Below the pieces are notes generated by a model. That model did not search any database. It was given only the letters and a program-made list of their open reading frames with translations, and was not told the origin of the DNA. DNA of 47,813 nucleotides. It comes from a virus. Below, one piece after another: positions 25,182 through 34,218 of this stretch; position 1 is the first letter of the stretch; each line of letters starts with the position of its first letter. The stretch spans positions 1 to 47,813 of the IMG/VR virus record IMGVR_UViG_3300027743_000010; one strand, 5' to 3'. The position numbers and the translations under genes are program-made.

Positions 25182-26432
25182 CTAATAACCGACTGGTACT
25201 GCCAAGTTATCGATGTATGAGCAGGCAGCAGGGTTGGTGACGAAAGTTTGCATGCCTACGACCATATAGAAAATTTCTGCAGTAGCTACACCACCTGATG
25301 GCCCACGGATCTCAAAGATCTTCCTGCCATCAGTAGTATAGAATCCGATGGGTAGAATCTCAGCACGGCCCCATACTTCATCTACAACGAAGTCGATGCG
25401 CGTCTTATCCCACGAATAGTGAGGTTTAACTGACGCACCAGCCAATTGCATATTGTTTCCGAAATACAGATTCAACCCTTCATCTTTGGTTGTCTTCTGT
25501 ACCGTCATAAGCAACTGACCAATTTCTTCGTATGCAGCCATCTGTGCTGGATGCAACCATGCGGTAGGATTGAAATCTTTATTAATTCCAACCCTGTTAC
25601 CAATCTTATTCATTGCAAGCCTAGGGAGCGGCAATGTCATCGCTTGGCCGCCGGCATTAACTCGATTGGCTCGAATCTCTGGTGTGGTACTACGTGAGAA
25701 TCCCAACCACGTACCAGTAGATGCATTAGAATGATGATATGGAACTCCATACAAACCGGGAAGGGCCGCAGGAGTCTGTAGACCGTTAGTAACGATCTTA
25801 TCACCAGGAATTACACCAGCAACCTGTGGAGTTAGACTGATAGTCTTATTTTCCACATCATGCTGAGTAATTACACCACTACCACGCAGAATTGCTAGAG
25901 TAGCATCGAAGATCTGGACAGTCTGACCATAACGCATCAGACGCGCGCCGAATCCATCAGTAGTCAAACTAATTACATTTGAACCACCAGCAGGAGTATC
26001 AGTAGTAACCAGACCAATGACACCATCACCAGCCTGCATCAACTGACTATCCAACTGCCGACGCATCTCATCCAATGCAGTAGCTGTCAATCGACGAACT
26101 GAATTGACGATGGCTTTACGAGCATCATCAGTAGACCACTGTGACAACTTTGTGTATTCAATAACTTCCGTCAAGAATACACAGTTGACTACAGCCTTAT
26201 CGAATGTCGGCCCACCACCTCGACCCAAATCTCCGCCATCTGGATTAAAGTAATGGAATGCTCCACCGGGACGCAATTCGAGAGGAATACGCATCTGACG
26301 GTTAGAGATTTTCTCTACGTCGCGTTTCTTAATGTGCGCGTAGAATGTATCATCACGTTCAAACAACACACGAACTTTTGAAATAACTTTTTCAAGCTCT
26401 AGTGCTGCTACCTGAGATTCGGTAACTGCCAT
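25182..26432 (-). CDS. Major capsid protein
   Basis: A 416-residue protein in the canonical place after portal and scaffold-like genes. Features: N-terminal helix ELEKVISKVRVLFERDD, the segment EKISNRQMRIPLELRPGGAF, the spine-helix-like run DDARKAIVNSVRRLTATALDEMRRQLD (about 101-127, here given as its start and end), and an extended C-terminal domain. The fold is expected to be HK97-like. No protease gene is visible, so the subunit may not be cleaved, as in P22-like or T7-like phages. AAGGGG precedes ATG 26432. Confidence 0.8.
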   Translation of the reverse strand: MAVTESQVAALELEKVISKVRVLFERDDTFYAHIKKRDVEKISNRQMRIPLELRPGGAFHYFNPDGGDLGRGGGPTFDKAVVNCVFLTEVIEYTKLSQWSTDDARKAIVNSVRRLTATALDEMRRQLDSQLMQAGDGVIGLVTTDTPAGGSNVISLTTDGFGARLMRYGQTVQIFDATLAILRGSGVITQHDVENKTISLTPQVAGVIPGDKIVTNGLQTPAALPGLYGVPYHHSNASTGTWLGFSRSTTPEIRANRVNAGGQAMTLPLPRLAMNKIGNRVGINKDFNPTAWLHPAQMAAYEEIGQLLMTVQKTTKDEGLNLYFGNNMQLAGASVKPHYSWDKTRIDFVVDEVWGRAEILPIGFYTTDGRKIFEIRGPSGGVATAEIFYMVVGMQTFVTNPAACSYIDNLAVPVGY

Positions 26433-26446
26433 GTTATTAGCCCCTT

Positions 26447-27727
26447 CTAGTCTTTCATTAATACATCTAAAGTACTCATCCCGCGCGGGATATCTTTCGG
26501 TGATTTAATCTTTCCACTAGAAGGGGTTGTGGATTTCCCATTACCAACTGGACTCTTCTTAGGAGTCGGTTCTTCTTTCTCTACAATATCATCATCATTC
26601 CTACGAGCCAAGCCGCGTAAAGCATCATTTCTGGCCTTTTTAATAACTGAAGGCAACAGTGTTTTAGCTTTGCTTAAATACGCTGACTTGATTCGATCTG
26701 TACTCTCTTTATCGAAATTCTTTTCAAATGCTTTCTCCCACAATTTATCCAACAGACCTCTAAATCGCGTATCTTTGGACATTAAATTTTCGAGAGTTTC
26801 TTTAGCATCTTTAGTTGCGTTCTTTTTTACATAATCAGTCATTGATCCCCTTGGATCTATATGCTGGTCAATTGTTGATTTCAACACATTGTCAGCTTTA
26901 GTCTGCAACTCATCTTTTACATTCTCAAACTGACCCATCACACGCGACTGTTCTTGTCTCTTGTATTCATCCTCCCTATTCTTCTCAGCAGGATTTGATT
27001 TAGGAGACAATTGTTGCGGCGGACTGAAATTCTGTGAACCAAATACGAATTGATTCAATATATTTGCGGCTGCTTGTAATGGGGCACCTTGTTCACCCAG
27101 ATTACGAGCCTCCTTCACCATCGTAATGATAGTATCTTTTACGACATTACCCAATACGTGATAATATGCCTGTTGATCGACTTTCTTTAATGCAGGAAGA
27201 TAATTATCCGCTATTTTAAGAAATGCTTCCTGACTTTCAGACTTTGCAGCCGCCAAAACATTTGAGATATCACCACTCATAATGTTTTGTTCAAACGTAT
27301 CCATTACACGCGCTTTTTCAACTGCAGTCTTAGCATCCTGAATCGTTGGTAACAACTCAGTAAACTGTTGTTCTCTGTAATATGCCTTCTCAAGATAAGG
27401 AAAATCCTTAAATAGTTTAGGATATTTAGCTAGTATCTCTTTCCTGCGAACAGGCGTAGTTAGTTCTAAATCCTCTTCTGATGGCCCTTTTAATTCTTCT
27501 TCAATCTCTTTTAATTCGTCATCTTCGTCTTCTTTGACTTCCTCATCTTCGTCTTCATCGATTGATTCAATATCTTTTCCAATCGATTTATCAGTTTTTC
27601 CAATTTCGAGGATTTCGTCTGGTTCTTTAATGTCTTCTTCATTTAGAAGCTCAAAAGTTTCAGTCTCATCACTTCCACCCGAACCACTATCTTCAGGCAT
27701 CATTAAATTATTGAATTGTCGGTGCAT
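26447..27727 (-). CDS. Scaffolding-like protein
   Basis: A 426-residue highly charged, mostly helical protein placed between portal and capsid, the normal place of the scaffold. The first 90 residues are very acidic (Asp/Glu runs); the middle contains ALKKVDQQAYYHVLGNVVKD; the C-terminus is basic and Pro-rich, ending IPRGMSTLDVLMKD. AAGGA just before the ATG at 27727 makes this the likeliest start; an in-frame ATG lies at 27739 and another at 27703. It overlaps the portal gene by 20 bases. Confidence 0.6.
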   Translation of the reverse strand: MHRQFNNLMMPEDSGSGGSDETETFELLNEEDIKEPDEILEIGKTDKSIGKDIESIDEDEDEEVKEDEDDELKEIEEELKGPSEEDLELTTPVRRKEILAKYPKLFKDFPYLEKAYYREQQFTELLPTIQDAKTAVEKARVMDTFEQNIMSGDISNVLAAAKSESQEAFLKIADNYLPALKKVDQQAYYHVLGNVVKDTIITMVKEARNLGEQGAPLQAAANILNQFVFGSQNFSPPQQLSPKSNPAEKNREDEYKRQEQSRVMGQFENVKDELQTKADNVLKSTIDQHIDPRGSMTDYVKKNATKDAKETLENLMSKDTRFRGLLDKLWEKAFEKNFDKESTDRIKSAYLSKAKTLLPSVIKKARNDALRGLARRNDDDIVEKEEPTPKKSPVGNGKSTTPSSGKIKSPKDIPRGMSTLDVLMKD

Positions 27728-30083
27728 TTTGTCCTTCATTCATTTGAACCCCAGCATTAGACTGTGGTTGTTTTTGGGGATCTCTACCTGATGGAGCCTC
27801 AGATCCCGGTGGAGGCATTATTTGAGCTTGAGCTTCTTCCATCTGTTTCTGGAATATAATATCCTTATGCATCTTCATGTGTAGAAGGACATTCTTGTAT
27901 CCATTAGGATTCTCTAGTTTACATAACCGACCCGCATCGGATACTAACCAACGACGACATATATCAGCTTCCAATTCGTGATTATCAACTTCCATATCAG
28001 CTTCAACTGATGGTACCTCTGTTGGTGGAGGGGGAGGTTGTCCCATCATCATAGCCTGTTGTTCCATCATTGGATCTGGTGGCTGCTGAATTGGCTCACT
28101 ATTGACGAGCTGTTGTATTTCTTCATACTGTTTTTGTCTATCATCTTCACCAGGAATCACATAATCATCAAGTCCAATAGCTCGCTTAAGGAATGGAATA
28201 TTCTCAGGAGTCATAAGAGTGCTCATAAGCATCTCATTATTCATCTTGAATATTTCCATTACTGAATCTTTTTGCTGATTCCAAGTGATTGGTAGATTTT
28301 CATTAGCTTCAAGTTCAATAGAACCAATCTTACCTTCAAGTTCAGCTTTACGAACGAAAACATTGATGAAATTGCCGAATTCATCTTTCTTGACCTGTTT
28401 TTCGTCGTCTTTAACTTCTTTGATATACATCGGTATAACTTTACCGAATATATCTTTCCACCAATGACTTAGCATCTTCCATGTAGTCTGTAGGCGCTGC
28501 AAGGCTTGGTTCTTAGACATGCTATATTCACTAGCAGTCCTAGAACCTGACATTTGACCACCAAATAGGCTCGGAAGAGCACCCGAAACCATTTGACCTA
28601 TTTCTTGTACTTTTTGAGCAAATGGTAATACTTCTTGACTTAAAGTAGCTGTCTTAACTTCGTAAAAGCCTTCAGATAGAGGTCGCCCAGATTTTGGAGT
28701 GGCAGGGTAGATTCCTCCCGGTATAACCTCACTATTTCGATACGAATTGAAGTTAAGAACCTTTGGATCTGCGAATGTCTGTGGGATGCCATGTTCTATT
28801 GTCTGTAGAGTTAAACTAACTAAGTCGTTCGTAATCTCCTGAACAGAAGTAAGCAGCATCCCAATAGGGTCAGAATGGATATAATCACTAAGTGGATTGT
28901 AAGTAAGAGTCCAATGATCATCCATTGCTTGATTTTCAGCAGCGACCACATGATCATCGATAACACAGATTTTCACTCCATCAGGATATAATTTCTTTAA
29001 ATCCTTTATTTCATCTTCGTCTCCGAGGATGTGATATGCGCTAGGTCTAATCCAACAATTTCTGACTGTGACATTGTGGATTGGATGTTCACCAAGATAT
29101 TGGGGGGAGGTACGGCCCCATTGCTCGTATAGATCATAGTGAGCCGATCCGGAGTCCTTAATTTTATCTTTAAGATCTGGATACTGTTCGAGGACATTTG
29201 CGTAATGTGTCTCGTATGAATAAATTAGATATGAACACTCTTTTTGATTACGTGCCCATACGGGGACTTTTACAAATAGTCCACCATATACTTCCATACA
29301 GATGCGCGACTTAGGATGTTTAGTCACTCCAACTAATCTAGTCACAGTGAATGATTGTTGTGACTTTTGTGGAATTACTTGACGCCCACATGTCTCACAT
29401 AATTCATGTTCAAATATTGGAGCTTCAGGATCGAATTCATCCTGTCTCTTTTCATCCCACAATTTAGCTGCGATTTCAGCTTCTTCAGGATCTTGTGGAA
29501 TAGCATTAACTACTTCATCACTCATCTCTGACTGACAGAATGGACAAGTGAGAATTTCGTGATCTTCCTGAATTTCCTCGTATTTCTTATCTTCGTACAT
29601 TCCATATTCTTCACTCTCCTTCGGATACACGTACATTGCAGTCATACCTTCGGTGCAATATACGAAGAGTGCGTGTACCCACAAGAGAGGAACATTATTA
29701 TGTTTGAATACTAGTTCGGCTATCTTGTCACCTGCTTTAGCAGTAACGACATCCATAGGATTATCAGCGTCGTCAGGATAACAAGTAACAGGGGGGACAG
29801 TAACAGAAAGAGCAGCAATAATAGATTCCAGATAAGCTCTAAAGATGTTAACCGGCTTGTCGTAATATGCTTGATCTGTATCCTGACCAACTCTTTCACT
29901 CTCTGGTATGCGCCAATCATGCGCCACTTCAGAATAATAAGTATGTTGAACATTTTCCCACAATAGTTTCAGTTTACGCCATTGACGAATCTGCCGATCG
30001 CGCACACCTCTATCTTCGTCGTCGAAATGATCAACAATCTGTTTAAGACACTTTTTAGTTTCGTCTTTTAGTTCTTTTTCCAT
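27708..30083 (-). CDS. Portal protein with zinc-binding insertion
   Basis: A 791-residue portal. Support: size, place between terminase and scaffold, an N-terminal helical part, SHEV-like AYLESIIAALSVTVPPV, the long stem and crown pattern, and a C-terminal barrel-like tail rich in Gln/Pro. Notable insert around residues 180-240: CPFCQSEMSDE and CETCGRQVI, two CxxC knuckles that could form a zinc site, uncommon in portals. The tail (Pro/Gln/Met rich) is probably disordered. It starts one base inside the stop of the upstream gene. Confidence 0.75.
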   Translation of the reverse strand: MEKELKDETKKCLKQIVDHFDDEDRGVRDRQIRQWRKLKLLWENVQHTYYSEVAHDWRIPESERVGQDTDQAYYDKPVNIFRAYLESIIAALSVTVPPVTCYPDDADNPMDVVTAKAGDKIAELVFKHNNVPLLWVHALFVYCTEGMTAMYVYPKESEEYGMYEDKKYEEIQEDHEILTCPFCQSEMSDEVVNAIPQDPEEAEIAAKLWDEKRQDEFDPEAPIFEHELCETCGRQVIPQKSQQSFTVTRLVGVTKHPKSRICMEVYGGLFVKVPVWARNQKECSYLIYSYETHYANVLEQYPDLKDKIKDSGSAHYDLYEQWGRTSPQYLGEHPIHNVTVRNCWIRPSAYHILGDEDEIKDLKKLYPDGVKICVIDDHVVAAENQAMDDHWTLTYNPLSDYIHSDPIGMLLTSVQEITNDLVSLTLQTIEHGIPQTFADPKVLNFNSYRNSEVIPGGIYPATPKSGRPLSEGFYEVKTATLSQEVLPFAQKVQEIGQMVSGALPSLFGGQMSGSRTASEYSMSKNQALQRLQTTWKMLSHWWKDIFGKVIPMYIKEVKDDEKQVKKDEFGNFINVFVRKAELEGKIGSIELEANENLPITWNQQKDSVMEIFKMNNEMLMSTLMTPENIPFLKRAIGLDDYVIPGEDDRQKQYEEIQQLVNSEPIQQPPDPMMEQQAMMMGQPPPPPTEVPSVEADMEVDNHELEADICRRWLVSDAGRLCKLENPNGYKNVLLHMKMHKDIIFQKQMEEAQAQIMPPPGSEAPSGRDPQKQPQSNAGVQMNEGQNAPTIQ

Positions 30084-30604
30084 TAGTATGCATGTGCTCT
30101 ATTTCGGCCTTGCTGAATCACTTGCCTAAATCTACTAGGTCGTGGTGCATCTCGCGGATCCGCGTATGGACTATTCATTGCTTGCTGATTTGGTTGACGT
30201 AAATTTGATATAATATCAAATCCTTGATCCGCCTGATTCATTCCTAAATTCTTCAAGAATCCAGTTAGTCCACCGCCTGCTTGATTAGGTTGTGGAAAAT
30301 ATGGTGGTGTCATTCCAGCATTATTATCACCAAATCCACCGCCACCAAGAATTTTACCCCCAAGTTTAGCCCCACCATACATTCCAGCAGCAGCATTAAC
30401 TCCACCCATGATTTTATTCAATCCAGATCTACTAGGTGCAACTCCAGTCTTCAAGAATTCCTGCTGATCACTTCGATCTTCTAATTTATTAGCCAATCCA
30501 CCAGTCATAGGAGCAGCCATTAATGACATGCCACCAGTAAATGGAGCTGCTACATATGGAGCCGCTTGTAGTGCGATTTGACCTAGTTTATTCCAAAATC
30601 CCAT
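30083..30604 (-). CDS. Gly-rich virion-associated protein
   Basis: A 173-residue protein: an Ala/Gly hydrophobic N-terminus (IALQAAPYVAAPFTGGMSL), a Gly/Asn middle and a basic Gln/Arg C-terminus (FRQVIQQGRNRAHAY). AGGTGAT sits upstream of the start. Located between small terminase-side genes and the portal, it may be a head-to-tail or DNA-end protein. Unknown family. Confidence 0.5.
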   Translation of the reverse strand: MGFWNKLGQIALQAAPYVAAPFTGGMSLMAAPMTGGLANKLEDRSDQQEFLKTGVAPSRSGLNKIMGGVNAAAGMYGGAKLGGKILGGGGFGDNNAGMTPPYFPQPNQAGGGLTGFLKNLGMNQADQGFDIISNLRQPNQQAMNSPYADPRDAPRPSRFRQVIQQGRNRAHAY

Positions 30605-30607
30605 ATA

Positions 30608-30778
30608 TCACCTAAGTGGAATGTCAGCGACTCCGAAGGCCCGCATCAAGTAAAGGATCAAAACAATAACAGCAATCACATATATTACATTCTTGAACAT
30701 CGGAGCCATTGGCACATATGTCGTGATGGCGTATACCAAGAATCCAACGATAGCGATAACGAGGATGAGAGTGATCAT
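30608..30778 (-). CDS. Small two-helix membrane protein, holin candidate
   Basis: A 56-residue protein with two hydrophobic helices (about 2-18 and 31-46), a YVPMAP turn and a short polar tail. Small membrane proteins with a Y(V/I)PM turn near the terminase are widespread in environmental phages. The start overlaps the stop of the 50-residue basic protein (ATGA). It could be a holin or another membrane factor; no lysis-enzyme gene is adjacent, so the holin call is weak. Confidence 0.55.
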   Translation of the reverse strand: MITLILVIAIVGFLVYAITTYVPMAPMFKNVIYVIAVIVLILYLMRAFGVADIPLR

Positions 30779-30927
30779 TTCTTACTCCAATCTTTCCTCT
30801 TCTTCGATGATGTTTTCTCAACGAATTCTCTCGCTACATCAGGAGATGGCCCGACACCTTTATTAGGTTTCTTACCGTGAGCTATCATTTGCATGAACCG
30901 ATATTGTTTAGCGGACTTTGCTGGCAT
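30775..30927 (-). CDS. Small basic MPAKS-type protein (DUF3008-like)
   Basis: A 50-residue basic protein opening MPAKSAKQYRFMQMIAHGKK, followed by PSPDVAREFVEKT and a Lys/Arg-rich end. It looks like the small DUF3008-type proteins (MPAKS start, PS-x-E/D-VA motif) found near phage terminase genes. Its start overlaps the upstream gene by 20 bases, and its stop overlaps the next start as ATGA. Function is unknown. Confidence 0.6.
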   Translation of the reverse strand: MPAKSAKQYRFMQMIAHGKKPNKGVGPSPDVAREFVEKTSSKKRKDWSKK

Positions 30928-31237
30928 CTTTTACGCCCAATTCAGTTTCAAGTTCTTCAATTTCCTGAACTTTGTCGCGCATCAATCTAGCTTTTTCTCT
31001 GTCTTCAGCTTCTAACATTTGCTGTCTGACGCGCCAAGGAACATACTGTGCCTTAATAGGCTGATGTTCTTCTGTACTAATTGGTTCAGCAGATTGAATG
31101 GGTGGAGCCAATGCACGCTGTAGAAGCTCTCTCCGCTCCCGGCTACTCTCATCGAGTTGCGCGCGAAGTACCTCACAAACAGGACATACACTTGGCTCCA
31201 ACCCAAGTAGTTTTCTAAAGAATTCATTGAATATCAA
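30908..31237 (-). CDS. Small coiled-coil protein with CxxC motif
   Basis: A 109-residue protein with CPVC near its N-terminus (18-21) and two helical segments (LRAQLDESSRERRELLQRAL and AEDREKARLMRDKVQEIEEL). It begins with TTG at 31237, overlapping the terminase stop (ATTGA), with GGAAGG a few bases upstream; no ATG in that frame fits. It could be a terminase or portal cofactor; unknown. Confidence 0.55.
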   Translation of the reverse strand: MIFNEFFRKLLGLEPSVCPVCEVLRAQLDESSRERRELLQRALAPPIQSAEPISTEEHQPIKAQYVPWRVRQQMLEAEDREKARLMRDKVQEIEELETELGVKDASKVR

Positions 31238-32823
31238 TGTCTATACCTTCCAACCGGTTTAACATTATCATCCGACTCTGATTCAAGTTTCTCAGAACTT
31301 CGATAGAATGCAGTCCAATTATTCGTTAGACTTAATTGATTGGATAATTCTTCTTGTTTTTGAATTCGTTTGAATTCTTGATTCGCGTCGTCGAAGTATC
31401 CTTCTGCCGCGTCAACTATGTATCTAAGCCCGTCAATAGGATCGTCCCCATCGAATTCTGCAATGTCCTCTGCCGGTTTATTGCCTTTAGGTTTGTCATA
31501 TGAACATGCTTTGATAGCCGATACAAGGACGGGACACGCATCCTTGAATATCTGCAATTTGGGGATATTTGATTCTTCATCTTGCGGATCGAATGACTTA
31601 AGGTACGATTTGTATTCAGCCAATCCGCGATTTCGCAATATCCACATTGCATATTCTTCATCGTATATCATTTCCTCAGTAGGAATGACTAGCCTTTTTT
31701 TCCATCGCAGGTATTCATGTATTAAAATCTTCCCCGCAACACGGCTTCCAGGCGAGTTATTAGATAACTCAATTGGCTGGTCGAGTTCAGATTCGATCTG
31801 TTGTTGGATTGTATGTTCCTGTCCTCGCTCCTGAGAAGCGGATTTACAGAATCGAATAAGTCGTGGATGTTCTCTATCGATGTATTGTTTAACGAGTGGC
31901 GCCCAATCGGCGATTTTCGTTTTGACCCAATGTTGTTCACGATAGATATACAAGCGTTTAGAAGGTGAGATTGCTGCATATCCAATCCATGTCATCGCCG
32001 CGAATCCCCAATCACCAATTACAATGCGCGGCCACCATTCAGGTATATCGAATGGTTCGCAGATGTGATTAGCATTCTCTGGTTCATCTACGTGATGCCT
32101 ATCTCTAAATTCGGTGAATACCTGCCCAAGATACGAATCGAAATCGCCATATAACTTTGCATTTTTCTCGGCTTCAGGTAATGCTTCGAGTGATTTCTTA
32201 TAAGTCGGATCGATGTGTGGATTGTCGGCTTGTGTTGCGAATATCATCATTCGCTTATTACCACCCTTGCCAACTAATATTTTTCCTCCCGCTTTCCACG
32301 GTTTGACGAATCTATTGTTAACCCATGTATGCCCAATTCCACCTGGCATTCCTGCTGTTCTGATGATGGCAGGAAGGTTTGGATCTCCCGATCGTACGCG
32401 AGTGAATCCAATATATAAATACATGTATTCAGTGAAGGATGTAATTTCATCCGGGGTGAATAGATTGATCTCCATCGAGTCGTATTGATGTACATCATCT
32501 TCATTCTCACAGTGACCTAACATGATCATCGCTCCACTAGGGAACGTCCAGATCATTTCGGTTTTATTAAATGTTGCGCCGAACCTAGTGTACAATTCCT
32601 TTGATCGCGGTACAATTTCATTACGTAGTTCAGGGAAAGTGCGTCTAAGAAAGACTTGCTTAAACTTAGGATTTTCATGCCATTTATGTACGATGGCGTA
32701 GTAAAGGAGCAGATTAGATTTTCCACTACCCGCTCCTCCAAGGAATGCCGCTTCTTTGATAGATGGCGGTATTGAGAGGAATTGTTCCTGCTTTTTTGAT
32801 GGTTTCCACTCATTAGCTGCCAT
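31234..32823 (-). CDS. terL: Large terminase subunit
   Basis: A 529-residue packaging motor. Walker A GGAGSGKS at 29-36, Walker B LFTPDE at 121-126, a TAGMPG coupling-type motif at 156-161, and an RNase-H-like nuclease with IGDWGF (Asp271) and a late acidic DGDDPIDGLRY segment near 455. It cuts and translocates genome DNA with the portal. The gene has its own strong promoter (32903-32931) and a structured leader. Its 3' end overlaps the next gene. The type of DNA end (pac or cos) cannot be read from the sequence. Confidence 0.93.
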   Translation of the reverse strand: MAANEWKPSKKQEQFLSIPPSIKEAAFLGGAGSGKSNLLLYYAIVHKWHENPKFKQVFLRRTFPELRNEIVPRSKELYTRFGATFNKTEMIWTFPSGAMIMLGHCENEDDVHQYDSMEINLFTPDEITSFTEYMYLYIGFTRVRSGDPNLPAIIRTAGMPGGIGHTWVNNRFVKPWKAGGKILVGKGGNKRMMIFATQADNPHIDPTYKKSLEALPEAEKNAKLYGDFDSYLGQVFTEFRDRHHVDEPENANHICEPFDIPEWWPRIVIGDWGFAAMTWIGYAAISPSKRLYIYREQHWVKTKIADWAPLVKQYIDREHPRLIRFCKSASQERGQEHTIQQQIESELDQPIELSNNSPGSRVAGKILIHEYLRWKKRLVIPTEEMIYDEEYAMWILRNRGLAEYKSYLKSFDPQDEESNIPKLQIFKDACPVLVSAIKACSYDKPKGNKPAEDIAEFDGDDPIDGLRYIVDAAEGYFDDANQEFKRIQKQEELSNQLSLTNNWTAFYRSSEKLESESDDNVKPVGRYRH

Positions 32824-32843
32824 TACATCTCGCTAAATTGAAT

Positions 32844-32890
32844 AGATGGCACCCCATGATTTCGCAACCTGAGGTTGTAGGACGCCATCT
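32844..32890 (-). ncRNA. Structured terL leader hairpin
   Basis: On the minus strand, AGATGGC (32890-32884) and GCCATCT (32850-32844) are perfect seven-base arms. Inside them CAACCT (32877-32872) and AGGTTG (32870-32865) form a second, near-perfect stem. The element begins about six bases after the predicted start site of the terL promoter, so it should be the 5' end of that transcript. It could stabilise the mRNA or bind a regulator. No T tract follows. Confidence 0.5.
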
Positions 32891-32892
32891 GT

Positions 32893-32924
32893 GTATCCTT
32901 TAGTTATACTACATTAAAGGATAC
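32893..32924. promoter_or_regulatory. Perfect inverted repeat bracketing terL -10 box
   Basis: GTATCCTTT (32893-32901) and AAAGGATAC (32916-32924) are perfect nine-base arms separated by 14 bases. One arm falls in the spacer between the promoter boxes and the other between -10 and the start site, so the -10 box lies between them. This is the geometry of a dimeric operator. Confidence 0.6.
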
Positions 32925-32931
32925 GTGTCAA
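32903..32931 (-). promoter_or_regulatory. Strong sigma-70-like promoter for terL
   Basis: On the minus strand TTGACA (32931-32926), a 17-base spacer and TATAAC (32908-32903). It matches the bacterial consensus at 11 of 12 positions. The -35 overlaps the stop codon of the upstream low-complexity gene. Transcription should start near 32896. Confidence 0.8.
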
Positions 32932-33335
32932 TACATTTTCATCTGGGGGTTATACATCTGTTGAGGCTGACGCATTCCACCAAATTGAGGCTGTGGTTGC
33001 ATAGCTTCAGATGCTTGTCCCTGTTGTTGTGGTTGCTGCATCATATTTCCAAATGCAGCCATCGATGGGCCTAGTCCACCTGATTCCATTGGTGGTTGTT
33101 GTTCAGGCATTTGACCTGATTGTTGGCCCATCATAGGAGGTTTATTCATACCCATTCGATTAGCATATGGACTATTATTTCCCCATATTGGTGCCCCCAT
33201 ATTCATTGATGGCCCAATACCTCCACCCATACGTCCACTTTGTTGCATAGGTGGTGGGCCTGATGGACGCACGGCAGACTGTCTACCCATTCCGCCAAAC
33301 ATTCCGCCACCCATTTGTTGTTTAGGAGGAAACAT
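32928..33335 (-). CDS. Low-complexity Gly/Met/Gln/Pro protein
   Basis: A 135-residue protein made almost only of Gly, Met, Gln, Pro and Ser (for example MQQPQQQGQASEAMQPQPQF). It should be disordered. AGGA lies upstream of ATG 33335. Similar Gly/Met/Gln-rich proteins lie near the terminase in other environmental podoviruses (recollection). Its stop codon carries the -35 of the terL promoter. Confidence 0.5.
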   Translation of the reverse strand: MFPPKQQMGGGMFGGMGRQSAVRPSGPPPMQQSGRMGGGIGPSMNMGAPIWGNNSPYANRMGMNKPPMMGQQSGQMPEQQPPMESGGLGPSMAAFGNMMQQPQQQGQASEAMQPQPQFGGMRQPQQMYNPQMKMY

Positions 33336-33347
33336 AATTAATTCCTA

Positions 33348-33941
33348 TTAAGTAACTGGAACCCCAAGAGCTTCACACCACTCAGGTCTGTGTTTTTGGA
33401 TAGCAGCATCTAGTCCAAGTGGTTCCTTCTCTGGCCCCATGTATGCGGAATGAAAGACACGCGCCGCCCATACAGTTACATCGAAATCTGCTGCTTGTGG
33501 CCTACGCTGATAGTCATATGCAAGAACTGATTTCAATTGCTGAAATCCATTCTCATCATATGCAACCCAAGGAACTGAATTATCTGGAGCAGATGATGTG
33601 CCATGCCAGATATCAGCTTCTGTGTAACGAGGCTGATCTACACCCCAATTAAAATTAGCATTCTCTGATTCAGCTGATCCGATGATATCAACTGCCTGCA
33701 TTAGACTATTAGTTTCACTATATGGAAGTGCATACAAGAATGCATCGATTGCATGTCCATTCCACTGAGTTTGACCAGGATTTTTCTTTAGATTTTCTAC
33801 TTCTTCGTACTGATTTTCCTTAGCATGTTTGACGAATGCTTCAGTATAACGCCCGCATCCTTCTTGAGTTGAAAAATCGTAATCGTCGTTATTCGCGTCC
33901 CAAAAATCTCTGCACAATTGTTCGAGTTCTGCTGGTATCAT
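33348..33941 (-). CDS. Unknown protein, possible papain-fold hydrolase
   Basis: A 197-residue protein. Residues 26-36 (QEGCGRYTEAF) place a Cys at the start of a helix, and residues 61-70 (NGHAIDAFLY) place a His on a strand, followed by a QAVDII strand near 82-88. Cys then GH-hydrophobic strand is the order seen in NlpC/P60 and CHAP amidases, so a cell-wall hydrolase is possible. Distances and the exact residues are not diagnostic, and no cell-wall-binding domain is present. I keep this as a weak endolysin candidate; it could equally be a non-enzymatic virion protein. Confidence 0.45.
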   Translation of the reverse strand: MIPAELEQLCRDFWDANNDDYDFSTQEGCGRYTEAFVKHAKENQYEEVENLKKNPGQTQWNGHAIDAFLYALPYSETNSLMQAVDIIGSAESENANFNWGVDQPRYTEADIWHGTSSAPDNSVPWVAYDENGFQQLKSVLAYDYQRRPQAADFDVTVWAARVFHSAYMGPEKEPLGLDAAIQKHRPEWCEALGVPVT

Positions 33942-33975
33942 ATACGCTCCATGCCGGGATATGGATCTGATTTAA

Positions 33976-34218
33976 TTAGTCTGACTTGAGTGTAACGATT
34001 GGTGTGCCAACAGTGGCACGTAGAAATGCAGCGGTTACTCTACCCGCTCCTCCAGTTAATGTAACAGTTGATTTAGTGGCGAAGTCAATTACATTCGATT
34101 GCTCGAATGCTGCACCAGCTGAATCAGTGTATAGAGTTACAGCTTTACCCGGCAATGCATACACTCTATTAGTTACTAGAGTCCATGCCGGCCCCATCGT
34201 CAGGAGTTCAGTTGGCAT
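33976..34218 (-). CDS. Small beta-rich virion protein
   Basis: An 80-residue protein with a regular strand pattern (ALPGKAVTLYTDSAGAAFEQ, then STVTLTGGAGRVTAAFLRAT). GGAGG precedes ATG 34218. It overlaps the upstream gene by 11 bases. It resembles small head or tail surface proteins, without an identifiable family. Confidence 0.5.
   Translation of the reverse strand: MPTELLTMGPAWTLVTNRVYALPGKAVTLYTDSAGAAFEQSNVIDFATKSTVTLTGGAGRVTAAFLRATVGTPIVTLKSD

Noticed and set aside
30624-30821. His/Arg/Cys-rich minus-strand frame in the terminase-portal gap
   Set aside because: Two well-formed genes (30608-30778 and 30775-30927) occupy the same DNA in another frame with coupled starts and typical products.
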